Assembly (NCBI GenBank): GCA_026400355.1
Contig: JAPLPE010000041.1
Coordinates: 1-64,000 of the forward strand
Direction: 5' to 3'
Origin: Rhodobacterales bacterium
Lineage (GTDB): Bacteria; Pseudomonadota; Alphaproteobacteria; Rhodobacterales; Rhodobacteraceae
Length of the DNA stretch: 64,000 nt
Position 1 is the stretch's first letter, and each line of letters starts with the position of its first letter. Positions 17,250-25,625 of the stretch are shown here, in pieces. Both the position numbers and the translations under genes were made by a program. The notes beneath the pieces are model-generated. The model was not told where the DNA came from. It searched no databases and saw only the letters and a program-made list of their open reading frames with translations.

Positions 17250-17729
17250 ATGCCGCTTCTTGCCATTAGGCACGTTCCTGACCTGGTCCTCAGAACGATC
17301 TGCGCACGTGTAGAAAACTTCGATGAGGCGGACCTTGGCGTTCTGTCTGCTGACATGCTTGAAACCATGTACGATGCGCCGGGACGCGGACTTGCCGCGC
17401 CGCAAATTGGCCTGACATTGCGGATCTTCGTGATGGACGTCGAATGGAAGACCGGGACTCCTGATCCGCGTGTCTTCATCAATCCCGTCATCACGAATAC
17501 CTCAGTTGACCGCTCGGTCTTGCAAGAAGGTTGCCTTTCCATCCCTGGTGAGACCTGCCTTGTTGAGCGTCCGGTAAGCCTTGGCTTGAAATGGCAGAGC
17601 CTCGACGGAACCGTTGCGACGGGGGATTTCGACGGGTTTGCTGCCCGCTGCATTCAGCACGAAATGGATCACCTTGACGGCGTGCTTTGCACAGATCTCC
17701 CCTCCCCGGCGAAGGGTTCTGCCGCATGA
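17250..17729 (+). CDS. Peptide deformylase, second copy
   Basis: 159 residues from ATG 17250; a GTG at 17241 overlapping the previous gene would add 3 residues. GRGLAAPQ, EGCLSIPG and HEMDH are all present, so the metal site and catalytic glutamate are conserved and the enzyme could be active. It is more divergent than the first copy and lacks its basic C-terminal tail. The stop overlaps the third paralogue (ATGA). Its division of labour with the first copy is unknown. Confidence 0.9.
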   Translation: MPLLAIRHVPDLVLRTICARVENFDEADLGVLSADMLETMYDAPGRGLAAPQIGLTLRIFVMDVEWKTGTPDPRVFINPVITNTSVDRSVLQEGCLSIPGETCLVERPVSLGLKWQSLDGTVATGDFDGFAARCIQHEMDHLDGVLCTDLPSPAKGSAA

Positions 17730-18223
17730 CCCGGCCATTCCTGCGTTGGCCCGACCCCGGCCTGAAGACCCCCGCCAAGCCGGTCGCCGAAATCACGGAC
17801 GAAATTCGCGCTTATTGGACCGAAATGGTTGACGCGATGGAGTCGATGCCAGGCGGTGGTGTCGGGCTTGCTGCCGTCCAGATCGGGATACCGCTCGCAC
17901 TGGCCGTTGTGGACGCAAGTGATAAACGAGGGCAGGTCATCCGCCTTGCGAACCCTGAAATCCTTCATGCGAGTATCGATTTCCGCCCCTACGAAGAAGC
18001 ATCACCAAACATCCTGGGTGTTTCGGCGGTTATCGAACGCCCCCGTGCGGTGACGGTGCGTTTCCTGAACGAAAACGGCAATGTCGAGGATCGCGACTTT
18101 GTGGGGCTCTGGGCTACGAGCGTCCAGCATCAGATCGACCATCTTGCCGGGCAGATGTTTTTTGACCGGCTGAGCAGGCTCAAGCGTGACATGTTGTTGC
18201 GCAAGGCGCGAAAGGGCGGCTGA
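17726..18223 (+). CDS. Peptide deformylase-like protein lacking the catalytic residues
   Basis: 165 residues, aligned over the whole deformylase fold, but every catalytic motif is altered. Motif 1 is GVGLAAVQ (45-52, Pro lost). Motif 2 is EASPN (91-95) in place of EGCLS, so the metal-binding Cys is Ser. Motif 3 is HQIDH (135-139), with the catalytic Glu replaced by Gln. The reading frame is intact and embedded in the operon by 4- and 3-base overlaps, so it looks kept, not decaying. It is probably inactive as a deformylase; a binding or regulatory role is inference. Confidence 0.88.
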   Translation: MTRPFLRWPDPGLKTPAKPVAEITDEIRAYWTEMVDAMESMPGGGVGLAAVQIGIPLALAVVDASDKRGQVIRLANPEILHASIDFRPYEEASPNILGVSAVIERPRAVTVRFLNENGNVEDRDFVGLWATSVQHQIDHLAGQMFFDRLSRLKRDMLLRKARKGG

Positions 18224-19122
18224 TGCGCGTCATCTTCATGGGGACTCCAGCGTTCTCGGTACCTGTCCTTGATGCGTTGACCGATGCGGGGCACGAAATC
18301 GCGGCTGTCTACTGCCAGCCGCCCCGCCCTGCGGGTCGGGGCAAGAAGGATAGACCGTCACCCATTCAGATCCGGGCCGAGGAACGTGGCTTTCCGGTGC
18401 GAACTCCAAACACATTGCGTGATTTCGATGCGGTGGCGGCTTTTGCCGCCCTATATGCCGACGTAGCCGTCGTCGTGGCCTACGGCTTGCTTCTGCCACA
18501 GGCTATCCTTAACGCGCCCAAACATGGTTGCCTGAACATCCACGCAAGTCTCCTCCCACGCTGGCGCGGCGCCGCGCCGATCCATCGTGCGATCATGGCG
18601 GGTGATGTAGAAACGGGAATCTGCATCATGCAGATGGATGCCGGTCTGGATACCGGTGATGTTCTGATGCGTGAAGTGATTCCGATCCTTCCCGAAGAGA
18701 CTGCGGGCGGACTGCACGATCGGCTTTCGACACTCGGTGCGGCCATGATCGTGAATGCGCTTGTTGGGCTGGACAGACTCGAGCCAACGCCCCAATCGGC
18801 CGACGGTGTGACCTATGCCAGCAAGATCGACAAGTCCGAGGGGCGGGTCTACTGGACCCGACCGGCGCTTGAGATCGATCGACAGATCAGAGGCCTTTCC
18901 CCGTCTCCTGGGGCATGGTGTCTTGTCGGCGAAGAGCGGGTCCGCCTCCTCCGGTCACGGGTTGTTCGGGGGGCGGGTGCGCCAGGTTCGGTCCTCGGGG
19001 GGTTCGTAGTGGCCTGCGGCGAAGGTGCCGTAGAGGTCACCGAGGTGCAGCGTGAAGGCAAACGCGCAATGCCTGTAGCCGAAGTACTGCGCGGACTCGA
19101 TCTGGGCGCTTGTTTGCTGTGA
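18223..19122 (+). CDS. fmt: Methionyl-tRNA formyltransferase
   Basis: 299 residues. It formylates initiator Met-tRNA using 10-formyltetrahydrofolate. Seen: [16 protein letters not shown] at the start, [20 protein letters not shown] around the active site, DTGDVL, and a C-terminal OB-like domain that binds tRNA. TGATG overlap with the preceding deformylase-like gene. Being the last gene of the cluster couples formyl addition to formyl removal. Confidence 0.96.
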   Translation: MRVIFMGTPAFSVPVLDALTDAGHEIAAVYCQPPRPAGRGKKDRPSPIQIRAEERGFPVRTPNTLRDFDAVAAFAALYADVAVVVAYGLLLPQAILNAPKHGCLNIHASLLPRWRGAAPIHRAIMAGDVETGICIMQMDAGLDTGDVLMREVIPILPEETAGGLHDRLSTLGAAMIVNALVGLDRLEPTPQSADGVTYASKIDKSEGRVYWTRPALEIDRQIRGLSPSPGAWCLVGEERVRLLRSRVVRGAGAPGSVLGGFVVACGEGAVEVTEVQREGKRAMPVAEVLRGLDLGACLL

Positions 19123-19131
19123 ACCGCATGA

Positions 19132-20385
19132 CTAGAATAGAAAATACGCGGTCGCTCCAGCGATGAGACCAAGAGCCGTAACGATGAGGACGCGGATTCC
19201 GACTGCTTTTCCGCCAACCCAGAAAGCCAGCACTGCCTTTGTCATCGAATTGACCGCTACAGCGAGAAGGATACCATCGGCTGCAATATCTCCGATGGCT
19301 GTCGACCGCGCCAACGACACCGTGATCGCATCAACATCGGCGATCCCGGAAAGGGCCGAGACAATCAGCAATGGGGTGTTCCCGGAAAACTGGCTGACCA
19401 ACTTGACCGCCAGCATGACGGCAGCCATCAAGGCTGCGAACTTGAGCGATGTGCTCAGCTCAAGTGGATTGGTAACCTTGATCCCGCTCACCCGGTCTGG
19501 CGTTTCGCTTTTGCCTAGCACGAGAATGAGGGTCGCAGCCGCGAACCCCTGGACGACAACCCCTGCCAGCAGGGGCAACCACAGCGAGATCCCGATCAGG
19601 CGGTTCAGGCCCGTTGCAATTACCCCGACGCGGATCAACATGACCGAAGCGCTGACGGCGATGCCGGCGGAGGCAATGCCGACAGAGGCCACCCCTGACC
19701 GGGCCAACCTTGACAGCGTCAGCGTTGTGGCCGTCGACGAGGCGAGGCCACCTGCCGCAGCGGTGACAAGGATGCCAAAACGATCCCCAAACAGCCGGAT
19801 TGCGATGTAGCCAACCATTGAAATCATCGCGATCATGATCGCCAGAAGCCAGATCTCATGCGGGTTGATCGCCCCCCAAGGGTCCACAGGGCGATCGGGA
19901 AGGAGGGGCAGTAACAGGAATGTCATCACAAGAAGTATCAGACCGGCCTTGATCTCCTCCCAAGAGATCAAGGCGATCCACTGGTGCAGCGGATTGCGCA
20001 ACGAAAGCAGCACTGTCGTGACCACCGCTGCCGCGATCGCAACCTGCACGTTGCCGGCCACGGCAAGCGCACCCAGCCCGAATGTCACCAAACCCGCCAC
20101 AACCGATGTGACGCTTGCCGTGTTGTGCGCCTGTGCTTCGATCCAGTGAAACGCCGCAAAGATGATTGCAAAGGCAGCGAACCCGAACCCGATGACCACC
20201 CCGCCAAAGGCAAGCGCCAGATGCGCCGTGATGGCCCCCAGAAGCGCAGAAAGACCAAAAGTCCGGAATCCGGCTGCACGCCCATGATCGTCAATCTCGC
20301 GGCTCTGCCAGCCCCTTTCCATCCCGACCAGAAGACCGATGGCAAGGGCGACGCCAGTCCGGATGAACAAGTCGGTCTCAGTCAT
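19132..20385 (-). CDS. MgtC/SapB and DUF4010 family membrane protein
   Basis: 417 residues, about 11-12 hydrophobic segments. The N-terminal part carries the MgtC/SapB signature (ALAIGLLVGMERGWQSRE) and the remainder is DUF4010 (GLASSTATTLTLSRLAR, VSALSGIADVDAITVSLAR). MgtC domains are linked to magnesium limitation and inhibition of ATP synthase in pathogens; the role of the long DUF4010 form is not established. The start at 20385 has GGGAAGG upstream. Convergent with fmt, 9 bases apart. Confidence 0.85.
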   Translation of the reverse strand: MTETDLFIRTGVALAIGLLVGMERGWQSREIDDHGRAAGFRTFGLSALLGAITAHLALAFGGVVIGFGFAAFAIIFAAFHWIEAQAHNTASVTSVVAGLVTFGLGALAVAGNVQVAIAAAVVTTVLLSLRNPLHQWIALISWEEIKAGLILLVMTFLLLPLLPDRPVDPWGAINPHEIWLLAIMIAMISMVGYIAIRLFGDRFGILVTAAAGGLASSTATTLTLSRLARSGVASVGIASAGIAVSASVMLIRVGVIATGLNRLIGISLWLPLLAGVVVQGFAAATLILVLGKSETPDRVSGIKVTNPLELSTSLKFAALMAAVMLAVKLVSQFSGNTPLLIVSALSGIADVDAITVSLARSTAIGDIAADGILLAVAVNSMTKAVLAFWVGGKAVGIRVLIVTALGLIAGATAYFLF

Positions 20386-20483
20386 AGGGCCTTCCCGCAA
20401 TCATTCCACCCACCCTACAGGCAATCCGGGGGAACCGACATGATCTGCATCATGTTAACGGCAAAGGTTCAGTCAGCCCCATT

Positions 20484-20951
20484 TCAGGCGGATGATTTTG
20501 ATGGCTTGAAAGGGGCCATGCCTTCGCGGGCCAGTTCATCGGCTCGTTCGTTCTCGGGATGGCCTGCATGGCCCTTGACCCATTCCCATGAAATCCGATG
20601 CCGCGCCGCCGCCTCATCTAGCCGTCGCCAAAGGTCTTCATTCTTGACAGGCTTTCCCGTAGACGTCCGCCATCCCTTGCGTTTCCAGCCGGGCAGCCAC
20701 TCTGTGATGCCGCCCCTGACATAGGCGCTGTCCGTGATGATCGTCAGGGTCGATGGCCGGTCCAGTGTTTCGAGTGCGTTGATCGCGGCGAGCAGTTCCA
20801 TCCGGTTATTCGTCGTATCCGGCTCGCCGCCGCTCAGCCCGCGTTCCTTGACGACCGTATCGCCGTTGCGCGCCACAAGCAGCACACCCCAGCCTCCCGG
20901 GCCCGGATTGCCGGAACAAGCACCATCAGTATAGGCAAACAGATCAGCCAT
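20484..20951 (-). CDS. rnhA: Ribonuclease HI
   Basis: 155 residues, usual length. It cuts RNA in RNA-DNA hybrids. The DEDD metal ligands are in place: [35 protein letters not shown] and [10 protein letters not shown]. The basic handle region ([12 protein letters not shown]) is also present. The start overlaps the DUF3429 stop (TGATG). Last gene of the leftward ispH operon, an arrangement common in Rhodobacterales. Confidence 0.96.
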   Translation of the reverse strand: MADLFAYTDGACSGNPGPGGWGVLLVARNGDTVVKERGLSGGEPDTTNNRMELLAAINALETLDRPSTLTIITDSAYVRGGITEWLPGWKRKGWRTSTGKPVKNEDLWRRLDEAAARHRISWEWVKGHAGHPENERADELAREGMAPFKPSKSSA

Positions 20952-21400
20952 CACAGAGCCAACGGCAGCAGACAAAGCACGACGACGGTCGAGAGCAACA
21001 GCCGGAGCGACATCCACCATTCTGGCGTCAGTCCCCGACGCCAGAAATGCAAGTCGATCAGCAGCAGCGCCCCAAATCCCGCCATCAGACTGATCGCTGT
21101 CTCGGCCAGCCCGTCCCCGGTGGTAAGAAACACCCAAAGAACCGGAAGTACCGAGAGCACGTAGCAAAGCGGCGCATCCTTTGGATCGGCCTTGGTCGCA
21201 AAGCCCCAGAGCACACCCGACATGAAAGCCAGGATCAGCGTACCGTAGAAAAGCTGAACATAAGGGCCGATGAAACGCGACCCGAGCCAGGCATTTCCCA
21301 GGTCTGACAGTCCCGGTTGATAAAGCGTCAATGTTCCCCAGAAAAATGGGATCAGCCCGCTAAGTCCTAGGATAAGGGGCGCAATCGGGATGCGGTACAT
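20951..21400 (-). CDS. DUF3429-type membrane protein
   Basis: 149 residues with about four to five hydrophobic helices ([60 protein letters not shown]). The pattern of an early SGLIPF and a central [11 protein letters not shown] is typical of DUF3429, whose function is unknown. The start [11 protein letters not shown] at 21400 lies inside the 3' end of the upstream gene (34-base overlap). Translationally coupled with rnhA. Confidence 0.8.
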   Translation of the reverse strand: MYRIPIAPLILGLSGLIPFFWGTLTLYQPGLSDLGNAWLGSRFIGPYVQLFYGTLILAFMSGVLWGFATKADPKDAPLCYVLSVLPVLWVFLTTGDGLAETAISLMAGFGALLLIDLHFWRRGLTPEWWMSLRLLLSTVVVLCLLPLAL

Positions 21401-21864
21401 GCCGTTCCTTCTCTGAGGTGCGCAGCCAGCGCCCCGATCCGCTTTTTGCGGGTCGGAAATGCCTTGGCAGTAGGAATCTTGTTGATCAGGCCACGCCTCT
21501 TGTCCGGAGTGAGGTCCTCCCATGCCTCTAGAACCTCAAGGCGGCAGAATCTGGCCGCCATGTCGTCGGGCATTTCCACGAGATCATCGGGGGCTGGGCG
21601 CAGACGTACCTCAATCCGCTCAAAAGGTGCGATCCGGACCCGGTCAAGCTTGATTTGCCCGGCCCAAAGAAACAATCCATCCAGAACCGGCACCCGCATC
21701 AGGGCCAGGTTCACCGGATGCTCGTTGCACTCACCGTCGACCCGATTTGCACCTGATGTCCTGAAGACTGTCGAAATGTCGTCCCAAAGCCCCATGATCG
21801 TGTAGCCCAATTTGACCCTGACCAACGGTTCGCCCTGGCCTTCGAAACTCAGCCATTCGCTCAT
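21367..21864 (-). CDS. YdeI/OmpD-associated family protein with DUF1905-like domain
   Basis: 165 residues. The first 90 look like a DUF1905 beta-barrel ([26 protein letters not shown]...[14 protein letters not shown] type). The end matches the YdeI/OmdA region: [16 protein letters not shown]...[16 protein letters not shown]. Proteins of this group are loosely called bacteriocin-protection or OmpD-associated; the real activity is unknown. The ATG overlaps the ispH stop (ATGA). Family call is by motif similarity only. Confidence 0.65.
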   Translation of the reverse strand: MSEWLSFEGQGEPLVRVKLGYTIMGLWDDISTVFRTSGANRVDGECNEHPVNLALMRVPVLDGLFLWAGQIKLDRVRIAPFERIEVRLRPAPDDLVEMPDDMAARFCRLEVLEAWEDLTPDKRRGLINKIPTAKAFPTRKKRIGALAAHLREGTACTASRLRPLS

Positions 21865-22811
21865 GCAGGCTCGCGGAGGATACGGGGTACCTTGAATTCC
21901 ACGTTTTCTTCGGCTGTCACGACCCGTTCCTCGGTGACCTCGTACCGTTCGCGGAAGGCGCTGATGACTTCGTCGATCAGCACTTCTGGCGCAGATGCCC
22001 CTGCAGTGATCCCGATGGACCGGATGCCCTCAAGCGCGCGCCAGTCAATGTCGGCGGCCCGCTGCACCAGCTGCGCATACTGACAACCGGCCCGCGCCCC
22101 TACTTCGACAAGGCGGCGCGAATTAGATGAATTCGGTGCCCCGACGACAAGCATTGCGTCGCAGAGTGGAGCCATCGCCTTGACCGCCTCCTGCCGGTTC
22201 GTCGTGGCATAGCAGATGTCCTCCTTATGCGGCCCGATGATGGATGGAAAACGATCCTTGAGGGCCGCAACGATGTCTGCCGTATCGTCCACCGACAGAG
22301 TTGTCTGCGTGACAAAGGCCAGTTTGGCCGGATCGCGGACTGCGACAATCGCCACATCATCGACCGTTTCAACCAACAGGACTTCTCCCTCAGGAAGCTG
22401 GCCCATCGTTCCGATGGTCTCGGGGTGGCCCGCATGGCCGATCATGATCATCTGAAGGCCGTTTTCGTGATGCCGCGCGGCCTCGTTGTGAACTTTCGTC
22501 ACCAAGGGGCATGTTGCGTCCACATGGATCATGTTGCGCGTCAAGGCTTCGGTCGGCACTGACTTGGGCACACCATGCGCCGAAAAGATCACCGGGCGGT
22601 CAGGAGGGCATTCCGAAAGCTCCTCGACAAAGACCGCACCCTTGGCCCGCAAGCCATCCACCACAAATCTATTGTGCACAATCTCATGCCGAACAAAGAC
22701 AGGAGCACCCCATCTTTCCAGCGCGAGTTCCACGATCTTGATCGCGCGGTCCACCCCCGCGCAGAACCCGCGCGGAGCGGCAAGGTAGAGTGTCAGTGGC
22801 GGTTTCGGCAT
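21861..22811 (-). CDS. ispH: 4-hydroxy-3-methylbut-2-enyl diphosphate reductase IspH
   Basis: 316 residues. Last enzyme of the MEP isoprenoid pathway, giving IPP and DMAPP with a 4Fe-4S cluster. The three cluster cysteines are in GFCAGV (about residue 17), DATCPLV (about 100) and, near 230 or before, the conserved [12 protein letters not shown] and C-containing downstream segments. SAHGVPK and [11 protein letters not shown] are family hallmarks. Head of the leftward operon with the YdeI-like protein, DUF3429 and rnhA. Confidence 0.96.
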   Translation of the reverse strand: MPKPPLTLYLAAPRGFCAGVDRAIKIVELALERWGAPVFVRHEIVHNRFVVDGLRAKGAVFVEELSECPPDRPVIFSAHGVPKSVPTEALTRNMIHVDATCPLVTKVHNEAARHHENGLQMIMIGHAGHPETIGTMGQLPEGEVLLVETVDDVAIVAVRDPAKLAFVTQTTLSVDDTADIVAALKDRFPSIIGPHKEDICYATTNRQEAVKAMAPLCDAMLVVGAPNSSNSRRLVEVGARAGCQYAQLVQRAADIDWRALEGIRSIGITAGASAPEVLIDEVISAFRERYEVTEERVVTAEENVEFKVPRILREPA

Positions 22812-22919
22812 CTTCGGTCCTGGACTGTTTCGGATTCAGAGGTAAGGCGGCGGGCGGCAGGCGTCCAGTGCGCAGTTCTGTGCGATCAGTTTGAAACCCA
22901 ACCACTTGAAGCCTTATGG

Positions 22920-23723
22920 TCAGGCCGACCGCCGCCAAATGATCGGGAACCAGTCTTCGCGCAGCTTCTGTCCGGGCTTCATGTCGTGCCCGGGATACGG
23001 CGGCGAAGTCCGCCCGGGACGCTCAACATACCGGGCATCATCTCCCAGAAGGCGCAGCGAAAATGCCCGGCGCCGGATCGCCTGTTCATTGCCCCGCGCA
23101 CCATGCAGCGTCCGATAGTCGAAGGCCACAGCATCGCCTGGCTCCATGTTCCATTCGCGGATATCCATTCCCTCTGACTCGGGGTCAGGGACGGGCATGT
23201 AGTCTTCAGGATTGGGATAGAAGCTCGTATCGGCCAGCCAGCGCTTAGGCAGAACAGGTTTCCGCCAGCGGTGAGAGCCTGCAACACAACGCAATGAGGC
23301 TTCCCCCACCGGATCAAGTGGGCTCCAGAAGCTGACAGTCTGTTCTCCTTCGACAAAGTAGTAGGGCCCGTCCTGATGCCAAGGCGTAGGCTTGGATGTA
23401 CCCGGTTCCTTGACCAGTACATGATCGTGAAACATCTGGACCGAGTCCGACCTCATGAGATCTGCAGCGACCGCGGCCGCAGGGGAATTCAGGATCACAT
23501 CCTCGAATTCCTGAATACGCGTCCAGTTGCAGTAGTCATCAAAGAACCGCCCCGCCTCGCCGGGCTTGAGATTCTCGGCGGCATAAGGGCCGGGTTCGGA
23601 CATGTTCTGATCAATGCCGGCGCGAAGTGCATCTACATGATCCGCAAAAAGACGGCGGACAATGACAACGCCATCGCGCTGGTAGGCTTCAATGTCGGAT
23701 TGGGTCAAGAGTGGGTGGGTCAT
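22920..23723 (-). CDS. Phytanoyl-CoA dioxygenase (PhyH) family protein
   Basis: 267 residues, non-haem Fe(II)/2-oxoglutarate dioxygenase fold. Iron ligands are likely the His and Asp of WHQDGPYY (about 116-119) and the His of LHGARGN (about 206), with a downstream Arg for 2-oxoglutarate. The start MTHPLLTQSDIEAYQRDGVVIVRRLF is typical of the family. Substrate is unknown; PhyH relatives hydroxylate very diverse small molecules. A lone leftward gene between ispH and the NYN gene. Confidence 0.85.
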   Translation of the reverse strand: MTHPLLTQSDIEAYQRDGVVIVRRLFADHVDALRAGIDQNMSEPGPYAAENLKPGEAGRFFDDYCNWTRIQEFEDVILNSPAAAVAADLMRSDSVQMFHDHVLVKEPGTSKPTPWHQDGPYYFVEGEQTVSFWSPLDPVGEASLRCVAGSHRWRKPVLPKRWLADTSFYPNPEDYMPVPDPESEGMDIREWNMEPGDAVAFDYRTLHGARGNEQAIRRRAFSLRLLGDDARYVERPGRTSPPYPGHDMKPGQKLREDWFPIIWRRSA

Positions 23724-23816
23724 TGAACGAAGTCCGATTGTTGTCGGACCGCACCCTATCCGATGATCAGATGTTCCGGAATGGGGGCCATCGTACGACG
23801 CCCCCCTTCTGGCTTA

Positions 23817-24398
23817 TCACTCTTCCGAATCGACCGGGGCCAGCGCATCATCCCGCACAGGGCGCGGCTCGCGCGGGGGGCGACCAACAACTTCTCGTAA
23901 TTCGTCCAATTCGATGAAGTTGTCGGCCTGACGGCGCAGTTCGTCAGCGATCATGGTCGGTTGGCTGCGAATCGTTGACACGACAGACACGCGCACGCCC
24001 TTGCGCTGCAGCGCCTCGACCAACGGGCGGAAATCCCCGTCGCCGGAAAAGAGAACGATATGATCCACGAACGGAGCCAGTTCCATGGCATCGACGGTCA
24101 GTTCGATATCCATGTTGCCCTTGACCTTACGGCGGCCTTGGCTGTCCATGTATTCTTTGGCCGGCTTCGTCACCATCGAGAAGCCGTTGTAATGCAGCCA
24201 GTCGACCAGCGGACGGATCGGAGAATACTCATCATTTTCCAGCAGCGCGGTATAGTAGAATGCCCGAAGCAACTTGCCGCGTCGCATGAATTCGGCTCTC
24301 AGAAGCTTGTAGTCGATGTCAAATCCAAGCGACTTCGCTGCCGCATAAAGGTTCGATCCATCGATGAAGAGCGCGAGACGCTCGTCCCGATAAAACAT
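23817..24398 (-). CDS. NYN-domain (LabA/DUF88) protein, probable nuclease fold
   Basis: 193 residues. NYN domains share the PIN-like nuclease fold. Acidic residues expected at the active site are seen in LFIDGSNLY (about 9-17), GNMDIELTVDAM and VLFSGDGDFRPLVE. The C-terminal 25 residues are Pro/Arg/Asp-rich and probably disordered. A start at 24398 was chosen for the GGAAGG ribosome binding site. Such proteins are common single genes in alphaproteobacteria; RNA cleavage is the expected but unproven activity. Confidence 0.87.
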   Translation of the reverse strand: MFYRDERLALFIDGSNLYAAAKSLGFDIDYKLLRAEFMRRGKLLRAFYYTALLENDEYSPIRPLVDWLHYNGFSMVTKPAKEYMDSQGRRKVKGNMDIELTVDAMELAPFVDHIVLFSGDGDFRPLVEALQRKGVRVSVVSTIRSQPTMIADELRRQADNFIELDELREVVGRPPREPRPVRDDALAPVDSEE

Positions 24399-24493
24399 GA
24401 AATGTCCTTCCGACAATAAAGCGCCGCTCTTGTGCGTGAGTGGGTGGTCCAATATTCAGACGGCGCGACTTCCTTATGTAAGGGAATGGTGAC

Positions 24494-25090
24494 ATGAGGC
24501 AAGAGCCTGAGCAAGTGCCTCCAGCAACGTCAGCCCTTATTGCTTTGGGCGCCAATCTTTCGATAGCAGGCGAACCACTTGAAACCACTATACTGCGCGC
24601 AGTGGCCGAGATTGATCGTGAAGTTGGGCATGTTACTGGCTTGAGCAGGCTTTACCGAACCCCATGTTTTCCAGCAGGTGTAGGCCCCGACTATGTGAAC
24701 GGCGCTCTCGCGCTTGCCACCTACCTATCGGCCGCAGACGTCTTGTCACGCTTGCATCAGATCGAACAACGGTTTGGTCGAGAAAGACTACAGCGCTGGG
24801 GGATGCGGACCCTGGATCTCGACCTTGTTGCGTTCGGCGAATCAGTCATGCCCGATCTCGCTGGTTTCGAGGCATGGAAGGTGCTGCCGCCAGACTTGCA
24901 GCGCATGCGCGCCCCCGATGAACTCATCCTGCCTCACCCGCGGCTTCAGGATCGGTCGTTTGTCCTCGTGCCGCTTGCCGACGTGGCCCCGGGCTGGTGC
25001 CATCCTGTATTGGGCCTCACTGTGGCCCAGATGCTTGCCGCGCGTCCGGCGGCTGAACGCGCCGAAGTCTTTCCGATCGACAAGGATTGA
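24494..25090 (+). CDS. folK: 2-amino-4-hydroxy-6-hydroxymethyldihydropteridine diphosphokinase
   Basis: 198 residues. HPPK transfers pyrophosphate from ATP to the pterin in folate synthesis. Seen: ALIALGANLS near the start, VGHVTGLSRLYRTPCF, RTLDLDLVAFG (metal and ATP binding) and LPHPRLQDRSFVLVPLADVAP. The protein is a little longer than the E. coli enzyme. Divergent from the NYN gene with about 95 bases between; precedes rpoZ. Confidence 0.93.
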   Translation: MRQEPEQVPPATSALIALGANLSIAGEPLETTILRAVAEIDREVGHVTGLSRLYRTPCFPAGVGPDYVNGALALATYLSAADVLSRLHQIEQRFGRERLQRWGMRTLDLDLVAFGESVMPDLAGFEAWKVLPPDLQRMRAPDELILPHPRLQDRSFVLVPLADVAPGWCHPVLGLTVAQMLAARPAAERAEVFPIDKD

Positions 25091-25114
25091 AGCAGCAACA
25101 TGCATCAAATCCGC

Positions 25115-25143
25115 TTGTCAATCCTTTTCTTGCCGCTTAAACA
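25115..25143 (+). promoter_or_regulatory. Candidate sigma-70 promoter for rpoZ-rsh
   Basis: TTGTCA and TAAACA separated by 17 bases, in a locally AT-richer patch between folK and rpoZ. The -35 matches the consensus in 5 of 6 positions; the -10 is weaker. It lies about 90 bases before the rpoZ ATG, in the only gap between the two genes. Confidence 0.4.
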
Positions 25144-25234
25144 TGCGTTCTCGACACGAGGGTCTGTCCTATTTTTCCGTTTGTCTGGATGATGGCAGCC
25201 CAGTCCCGATACCCCAACGATGGGAGAGCGCCTG

Positions 25235-25588
25235 ATGGCCCGCGTTACCGTAGAAGATTGCGTCGATAAGGTCCCCAACCGGTTCGAACTCGTTATGCTG
25301 GCGGCCCATCGGGCCCGGGAAATCACTTCTGGCTCGCCGGTGACGGTCATGCGGGACAATGACAAGAACCCCGTGGTAGCGCTCCGCGAAATCGCCGAAG
25401 AAACCCAAAGTGCGGACGACCTGCGCGAACGCATGATAGAAGCGCACCAGACCCAGATCGAAGTCGACGAACCTGAGGACGACGCCATGGCGCTTCTTAT
25501 GGGGGCCGAGATGGATCGTCCGGCACATGACGACATGTCAGAAGAACGCCTGCTTCGTGAACTGATGGAAGCGCAAGGGCACCGGTGA
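25235..25588 (+). CDS. rpoZ: DNA-directed RNA polymerase omega subunit
   Basis: 117 residues. It starts [30 protein letters not shown], the conserved omega core that clamps the beta-prime subunit. [14 protein letters not shown] follows, then an acidic tail typical of the alphaproteobacterial form. GGGAGAG precedes ATG 25235. It is followed after 37 bases by rsh, the usual pairing; omega helps RNA polymerase respond to ppGpp. Confidence 0.96.
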   Translation: MARVTVEDCVDKVPNRFELVMLAAHRAREITSGSPVTVMRDNDKNPVVALREIAEETQSADDLRERMIEAHQTQIEVDEPEDDAMALLMGAEMDRPAHDDMSEERLLRELMEAQGHR

Positions 25589-25625
25589 TCGGGGCTGAAC
25601 TGCCCAAACACAGGTTCCGGACCAA

